From the NCBI GenBank assembly GCA_905215125.1, contig CAJMOV010000014.1, positions 1 through 16,622 on the forward strand: 16,622 nt of DNA, in the 5' to 3' direction. Position numbers and translations under genes: made by a program. Source of the stretch: an uncultured bacterium (lineage in GTDB: Bacteria > Bacillota > Clostridia > Oscillospirales > Butyricicoccaceae). Below are positions 12,854 to 16,622 of the stretch, piece by piece. Numbering within the stretch: position 1 is the stretch's first letter; each line of letters starts with the position of its first letter. The notes beneath the pieces are model-generated. The model saw only the letters and a list, made by a program, of their open reading frames with translations. It ran no database searches and was not told the DNA's origin.

Positions 12854-13498
12854 TTATTCGATGGGGAAATCGAAATAGGTGTCGGGATAAGGCTCGGTGG
12901 CCAGATTGAAGTGCCACCATTCGCACTCATAGGGGACAAAGCCGCACGAGCACATGGCGTCGGACAGGATTTTGCGGTTGCGTTCCTGCTGCTCGGTCAG
13001 GCCGGCTGCGCCGGGATGGGAACGCACGTCCATAAAGTCAAAGATACTGCCCATATCCAGCTCCTGATGGGTCTTCAGGTCGACAATGGTCAGGTCAACC
13101 GAGCTGCCGCGGGAATGGCCCGATTTGCGGGCGATGTAACCCAAGTCAAACATGGCGGCCTTTTCGACGTTGGGGTAATGAACCGGCTTGCGGCGCTGAT
13201 CCTCCACATCGGCGCCCCAACGGATAAAGTCGTCAACGGCGCGCTGGGGGCGGAAGGCGTCGTAAATCTTCATGATATAACCCTGCCCCCGCAGGATTTC
13301 GGCGGCCTTGACACAACAGTCTGCCGCTTCCTGCGTCATGACGACGAGGGGCTGGTTGTACCCTTCCGCGCGGCGGCCCATGAAGTTGTCGGTTCCAAAG
13401 TACTTGGCGTCAATAATGCAGTCGGGAATGAGATCGTCAATGTAGACGAAGCCCTTCGGCAGGCCCTTTTTGGGGATACCCTTGGTGGACAGATTCAT
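12854..13498 (-). CDS. D-alanyl-D-alanine dipeptidase, VanX/DdpX type (peptidase M15D)
   Basis: This 214-residue cytoplasmic protein has all VanX active-site elements: the transition-state arginine in YDAFRPQRA (R83), the zinc ligands H128 and D135 in SGHSRGSSVDL, the catalytic glutamate E193 and third ligand H196 in ECEWWHF. These enzymes hydrolyse free D-Ala-D-Ala. In vancomycin-resistance operons that removes the drug target; in bacteria lacking VanH and VanA the same enzyme recycles peptidoglycan D-Ala-D-Ala as nutrient. Neither VanH/VanA nor VanRS-like genes are seen nearby, so recycling or an M15 role is likelier than resistance. AAGGAGG lies 8 bases before the ATG. It has its own promoter (13545-13580) after rex. 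Confidence 0.9.
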   Translation of the reverse strand: MNLSTKGIPKKGLPKGFVYIDDLIPDCIIDAKYFGTDNFMGRRAEGYNQPLVVMTQEAADCCVKAAEILRGQGYIMKIYDAFRPQRAVDDFIRWGADVEDQRRKPVHYPNVEKAAMFDLGYIARKSGHSRGSSVDLTIVDLKTHQELDMGSIFDFMDVRSHPGAAGLTEQQERNRKILSDAMCSCGFVPYECEWWHFNLATEPYPDTYFDFPIE

Positions 13499-13544
13499 CA
13501 GTAATTCCTCCTTTTAGCAGGGTGCCCATGTTGAAATGCACTCT

Positions 13545-13580
13545 TATTTATCAGTATACCACAAAACAGTAAAAAAGCAA
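13545..13580 (-). promoter_or_regulatory. Promoter of the VanX-like gene
   Basis: On the minus strand TTGCTT (13575-13580), 16 bases, TATACT (13553-13558). The -10 lies in a 19-base block (13545-13563) almost identical to the one before the pgsA-like gene. Confidence 0.6.
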
Positions 13581-13583
13581 TGC

Positions 13584-14204
13584 TTATAATTTGTAGGAAA
13601 GCACCAGCAGGCTTTCGGAAAAATGGACGTTTTCCACCGGAACGTCGCTGACCTCGAGGTGCAGATCGATGTTGGTAAAGTTCCATATGCCGCGGATGCC
13701 CCAGCTGACCAGGCTGGCAGCCATTTCGCGGGCGACGCCGCCGGGCAGCGTCAGAATGGCGACGTCGGGCGACTTTTCTTTGACAAAGCTCTCCAGTCCG
13801 TCCAGCGGGAGGACGACGCTGTCGCCAATGGTTCGGCCGATTTGCTGGGGAGACGGATCGAAGGCGCCGATGACGGTGAAGCCGTACCGCGCGAAACGGA
13901 AGTTGCGCAAAAGCGCGCGCCCCAGGTTGCCCACCCCGATCAAAACGGCGGTGTGCCCCTGGTCAATGTGCAGAATGGCCGCGATGCTGCGCAAAAGCGT
14001 GTCGACATTATACCCGTAGCCCTGTTGGCCAAACCCGCCGAAGCAGTTGAAATCCTGCCGCACCTGCGAGGCCGTCAGGCCCATTTTGCCGGCCAGCGCT
14101 TCGGATGATATGCGTTCCACCCCTTCGCCCTTGAGCTCAGTCAAATGGCGGTAATAGCGCGGCATGCGCCGCACCACTGCCGACGAGATCTTTTTCTCCA
14201 TCAT
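13584..14204 (-). CDS. rex: Redox-sensing transcriptional repressor Rex
   Basis: This 206-residue protein has normal Rex length. The N-terminal winged helix (about 10-75) contains ISSEALAGKMGLTASQVRQDFNCFGGFGQQGYGYNVDTLL, the Rex DNA-recognition region. The C-terminal Rossmann domain has VLIGVGNLGRALL (G90, G92, G95) and the acidic D116 of AFDPSP for NADH binding. The swapped C-terminal helix ends in HFSESLLVLSYKL. Rex represses fermentation and NADH-oxidising genes and leaves DNA when the NADH/NAD ratio rises. ATG 14202-14204 follows GGGAGGG at a good distance; the second ATG directly after it is possible. The promoter is at 14225-14253. No Rex operator (TTGTTAA-type palindrome) was seen in this window. 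Confidence 0.95.
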   Translation of the reverse strand: MMEKKISSAVVRRMPRYYRHLTELKGEGVERISSEALAGKMGLTASQVRQDFNCFGGFGQQGYGYNVDTLLRSIAAILHIDQGHTAVLIGVGNLGRALLRNFRFARYGFTVIGAFDPSPQQIGRTIGDSVVLPLDGLESFVKEKSPDVAILTLPGGVAREMAASLVSWGIRGIWNFTNIDLHLEVSDVPVENVHFSESLLVLSYKL

Positions 14205-14224
14205 TGGATCCCTCCCGGTAAGCT

Positions 14225-14253
14225 ATTGTATCTAAAATTCACAGCATTTTCAA
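14225..14253 (-). promoter_or_regulatory. Promoter of rex
   Basis: On the minus strand TTGAAA (14248-14253), 17 bases, TACAAT (14225-14230), about 20 bases upstream of the rex start. Confidence 0.85.
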
Positions 14254-14334
14254 GCGGTATTTCGCCTGATTCGGACACTTTTTTATCTCCCTCCAGGGCG
14301 AGGGAAAACTGGGGAAAAATCCCTCTACAAAAAG

Positions 14335-14419
14335 TTATCCACATTATCCACAGGTTTATCAACAACCCCACAACCCTTCCGAACCAAGGGGTTGCGCGGA
14401 TCGGGCATAGTTATCCAAC
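14335..14419 (+). promoter_or_regulatory. Cluster of DnaA boxes between tsaD and rex
   Basis: Two perfect DnaA boxes TTATCCACA lie in direct contact at 14335-14343 and 14344-14352, followed by the near matches TTATCAACA (14356-14364) and TTATCCAAC (14411-14419), all in one orientation. The rest of the 14205-14526 gap has no recognised gene. It is not flanked by dnaA, dnaN, rpmH or gyrase genes and gene direction does not change here, so a DnaA titration or regulatory site is likelier than the main origin. Confidence 0.7.
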
Positions 14420-14526
14420 AGGCTGCCAGACAGTTTCCCACATTTTTCGCCCCAACAGACGGGGCAAAATCCCAGAAAGTTTTACAATGAGTTTACAAAC
14501 CATGACAGCCCGCCCGCCGCAGGGCT
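14420..14526. other. Spacer between DnaA boxes and tsaD
   Basis: About 100 bases with a short CGCCCC/GGGGCA inverted repeat (about 14449-14467) and TTTACAA/TTTACAAA direct repeats (about 14480-14500). A GCAGGGCT/AGCCCTGC hairpin at 14519-14536 straddles the tsaD stop but has no T tract. Confidence 0.4.
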
Positions 14527-15555
14527 TCAGCCCTGCTGAAGCACAAGCGCCTCAGACGCCGGCAGGGTGGCATAGCAATTCTGTCCGCAGTCGCCCACGT
14601 TGCCGGCCATGTATTCATAATACGCCTGCGCCGCTATCATCGAGCCGTTGTCGCCGCACAGCGACAGGGGCGGCAGGCACAGCCGCAGGCCGTGCTTTTC
14701 ACATTCCGCCTGCAAGCGGGCGCGCAGCAGGGAATTGGCAGCCACGCCGCCGGCGGCGGCCACCGTTTTTCGTCCGCAGGCCCGCGCCGCGGCGATGACG
14801 CGGGGCACAATGGCGTCGCTGACAGCCAGGCAGACGCCGGCGGCAAGGGAGGCGCGGTCGATTTCCTCCCCCTTCTGCGCGGCGTTGTGCGTCAGGTTGA
14901 CGGCCGCCGTCTTGAGCCCGGAAAAGCTGAAGTCATACGGCGCGCCCTGTACGTCGGCGCGGGGCAGGCGGTACTTGTTGGCATCGCCCGCCTGCGAGAG
15001 CCTGTCCAGCGCCGCGCCGCCCGGATAGGGCAGGGAAAGCACGCGGGCGATTTTATCAAAGGCCTCGCCGGCGGCGTCGTCCCGCGCGCGGCCGATGACC
15101 GTCATATGGGTGTAATCCTCCACGTCGACGACGACGGTGTGCCCGCCCGACGCGACCAGCGCCGTAAAGGGGGGCTGCAGATCGGGACAGGCGACGTAGC
15201 AGGCGGCGATGTGACCACGGATGTGGTGGACCGGGATAAAGGGGACGCCGAGCGACAGGGCGCACGCCTTGGCGAAATTGGCCCCCACCAGCAGCGCGCC
15301 GATGAGCCCGGGCGCGCAGGTGGCGGCGACGGCGTCCAGCTCGCCTGCTGAAACGCCGGCGCAGCGAAGGGCTTCAGCAGCGACCAGCGTCACCTTTTCC
15401 GCGTGCTGGCGCGATGCGATTTCCGGCACGACGCCGCCGTACAGCGCGTGCATTTCCGCCTGGGAATAGACGATGTCGGACAGAATTTCCCGCCCGCCGC
15501 GGCTGACGGCGGCCGCCGTTTCGTCACACGAGCTTTCAATGGCAAGTATCAGCAT
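14527..15555 (-). CDS. tsaD: tRNA N6-adenosine threonylcarbamoyltransferase TsaD
   Basis: This 342-residue protein has full length for TsaD (Gcp/Kae1), which transfers the threonylcarbamoyl group to A37 of tRNAs reading ANN codons, with TsaB and TsaE as partners. Motifs are the N-terminal LAIESSCDETAAA (residues 4-16), the metal-binding VHHIRGH (H111, H115), ALVASGGHTVVV (132-143) in the ASKHA nucleotide-binding fold, AAGGVAANSLLR (267-278), and D302 of LCGDNGSMIA, the late metal ligand. It overlaps the upstream rimI by 7 bases. tsaB and tsaE are not next to it, although rimI and tsaD often travel with them. It is the last gene of the polA-rimI-tsaD run. Confidence 0.97.
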   Translation of the reverse strand: MLILAIESSCDETAAAVSRGGREILSDIVYSQAEMHALYGGVVPEIASRQHAEKVTLVAAEALRCAGVSAGELDAVAATCAPGLIGALLVGANFAKACALSLGVPFIPVHHIRGHIAACYVACPDLQPPFTALVASGGHTVVVDVEDYTHMTVIGRARDDAAGEAFDKIARVLSLPYPGGAALDRLSQAGDANKYRLPRADVQGAPYDFSFSGLKTAAVNLTHNAAQKGEEIDRASLAAGVCLAVSDAIVPRVIAAARACGRKTVAAAGGVAANSLLRARLQAECEKHGLRLCLPPLSLCGDNGSMIAAQAYYEYMAGNVGDCGQNCYATLPASEALVLQQG

Positions 15556-16013
15556 AGCGGTTCCTCACTCAGCGTTTTTGTCATGAGCAGCGCGTCCTCT
15601 TCGGGATCCTGGTAGTACCGGGGCCGCCGTCCCACCGTTTCAAAGTCAAAGGCGCGGTACAGCGCGATGGCAGGGGTGTTGCTTTCCCGCACCTCCAGCG
15701 TCAGACAAAAGGCGCCCTGCTCCCGCGCGTAAGCGACGGCGTGGGTAAGCATGACCCGCGCCAGCCCGCGGCGGCGGTAGGCGGGCAGCACCGCGACGTT
15801 GGCGACATGTACCTCGCCGCAGATGCTGAGGGTGGCCAGGTAGCCGGCTATCTTGCCGTCCAGTAGCAGCACAAACCAGTGCGACAGGGGGTTATGCAGC
15901 TCGTCCCGCAGCATGTTTTCGCTCCACGGGTCGGAAAAGCACTGCTTTTCCGCCGCCGCGACGGCGGGGATATGCCCGGGAAGCAGGGGGGAAAGCTCAA
16001 TGCTTGGCGTCAT
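15549..16013 (-). CDS. rimI: Ribosomal protein S18-alanine N-acetyltransferase RimI
   Basis: This 154-residue GNAT acetyltransferase starts at ATG 16011-16013, with GGAGG 8 bases upstream; an in-frame opening 57 bases earlier lies inside polA and has no ribosome site. The acetyl-CoA loop is RRRGLA (residues 80-85, consensus R/Q-x-x-G-x-G/A). LEVRESNTPAIALYRAFDFETVGRRPRYY (about 106-134) carries the family's catalytic-type E107 and Y119. RimI acetylates the N-terminal alanine of ribosomal protein S18, and bacterial homologues may act on other proteins. The gene overlaps the end of polA by 17 bases and the start of tsaD by 7, so the three are translated as one unit. Confidence 0.93.
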   Translation of the reverse strand: MTPSIELSPLLPGHIPAVAAAEKQCFSDPWSENMLRDELHNPLSHWFVLLLDGKIAGYLATLSICGEVHVANVAVLPAYRRRGLARVMLTHAVAYAREQGAFCLTLEVRESNTPAIALYRAFDFETVGRRPRYYQDPEEDALLMTKTLSEEPLC

Positions 16014-16622
16014 ACCAGTTGCCTCCCCAGGATGCGTCGGCCACCAGGCGCACACGCAGGTGAGCGGCATTTTCCATCTCCTCGGCCAACAGGCGGCAGA
16101 CGGCGTCGCGTTCTTCCTGCGGCGCTTCGACCATCAGCTCGTCATGTACCTGCAAAACGAGGCGGGCGCGCAGGCTTTCCTGCCGCAGGCGGCGGTCGAC
16201 GGCGATCATCGCCAGCTTCATGATGTCGGCCGCCGTGCCCTGGATGGGCATGTTGAGGGCGACCCGCTCGCCAAAGGACCGGGTGTTGAAATTGGAGGAC
16301 GACAGCTCGGGCAAAGCGCGGCGGCGGCCGTACAGCGTCGAGACATACCCGTCCTCCTTGGCCTGCTTGCGGATGCTTTCCATATAATCGCGCACGCCGG
16401 CAAAGTTTTGCAGGTAGGCGTCAATATACTGCTGCGCCTCATTTTTAGTGACGCCGATGTCCTCGGACAGCGAAAAGGCGGAGATGCCGTAGACAATGCC
16501 GAAGTTGACCGCCTTGGCCCGCCGGCGCAAATCGGCCGTCACCCCCTCCAGCGGTACGCCGAAGACCTGCGACGCTGTGACGGCGTGGAAATCCTCGCCG
16601 GAGGAGAAGGCCTCCAGCATAC
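15997..16622 (-). CDS. polA: DNA polymerase I, C-terminal part (runs off the window)
   Basis: Only the last 208 or so residues are present; the gene continues beyond the right edge. They cover the end of the family A polymerase domain. Motif B on the O helix is RRRAKAVNFGIVYG, with the Lys, Phe and Tyr that position the incoming nucleotide and template. The fingers/palm segment includes YGRRRALPELSSSNFNTRSFGERVALNMPIQGTAADIMK. Motif C is LVLQVHDE, whose acidic residues bind catalytic metal. Motif A lies off the window. The enzyme fills gaps in repair and Okazaki-fragment maturation. The stop lies inside the rimI start region (17-base overlap), and the order polA-rimI-tsaD suggests one transcript. 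Confidence 0.97.
   Translation of the reverse strand, partial: MLEAFSSGEDFHAVTASQVFGVPLEGVTADLRRRAKAVNFGIVYGISAFSLSEDIGVTKNEAQQYIDAYLQNFAGVRDYMESIRKQAKEDGYVSTLYGRRRALPELSSSNFNTRSFGERVALNMPIQGTAADIMKLAMIAVDRRLRQESLRARLVLQVHDELMVEAPQEERDAVCRLLAEEMENAAHLRVRLVADASWGGNWYDAKH

Noticed and set aside
14205..14526. Main chromosomal origin at the DnaA boxes
   Set aside because: No dnaA, dnaN, gyrase, rpmH or parAB genes are near, there is no clear AT-rich unwinding element beside the boxes, and genes on both sides point the same way.
14692..15351. Plus-strand open frame of 219 codons inside tsaD
   Set aside because: It is an antisense shadow of tsaD, which has all its motifs.

Overview
The window looks like chromosomal DNA from a GC-rich, low-complexity-leader Firmicute of class Clostridia, most likely an Oscillospiraceae/Ruminococcaceae-type gut anaerobe. 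The reasons are strong AGGAGG-type ribosome binding sites with occasional GTG and TTG starts, sigma-A promoters in short AT-rich islands inside GC-rich coding DNA, a Rex regulator, a QueT transporter, an S-layer-homology (SLH) protein, and several families typical of Clostridia (DUF4438, TIGR04076, NusG-domain-II plus Gx transporter). This placement is inference; there is no rRNA or other decisive marker.

Left region (1-4600): a minus-strand pair, an ornithine cyclodeaminase/mu-crystallin-type reductase followed by an M19 dipeptidase, overlaps by ATGA and is divergent from a three-part transcriptional regulator with its own promoter and helically phased repeats. The dipeptidase is cut short at the window edge by an AT-rich inverted repeat. 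Next come a bidirectional terminator, a pentapeptide-repeat protein with a strong promoter, and a 460-base intergenic stretch that may hold a 49-codon gene remnant. A tRNA-Val(GAC) gene follows, with a consensus promoter and terminator.

Middle region (4700-9500): a DUF4438 protein with its own terminator is followed by a tight plus-strand operon of a cyclase-family hydrolase, a NusG-domain-II membrane-anchored protein, a Gx/heptaprenyl-diphosphate-synthase-I-type membrane protein and a TIGR04076 protein. Facing it on the minus strand are a CDP-alcohol phosphatidyltransferase (PgsA-like) and a nicotinamidase. Divergent from these is queT, behind a leader of about 125 nt with several hairpins that is a riboswitch candidate.

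Right region (9500-16622): a 770-residue exported SLH protein is driven by a promoter overlaid with a perfect ACCGGTT/AACCGGT inverted repeat. Everything to its right is on the minus strand. Read in the direction of transcription this is polA (partial), rimI and tsaD, which overlap, then a 320-base intergenic stretch with a DnaA-box cluster, then rex, a VanX-type D-Ala-D-Ala dipeptidase and a nitroreductase.

No CRISPR array, complete insertion sequence or rRNA was found. The observations most worth checking are the DnaA-box cluster, the structured queT leader, the operator-like repeat at the SLH gene, the tandem repeats at the divergent regulator, the compact NusG-II/Gx operon, and the broken dipeptidase at the left edge.
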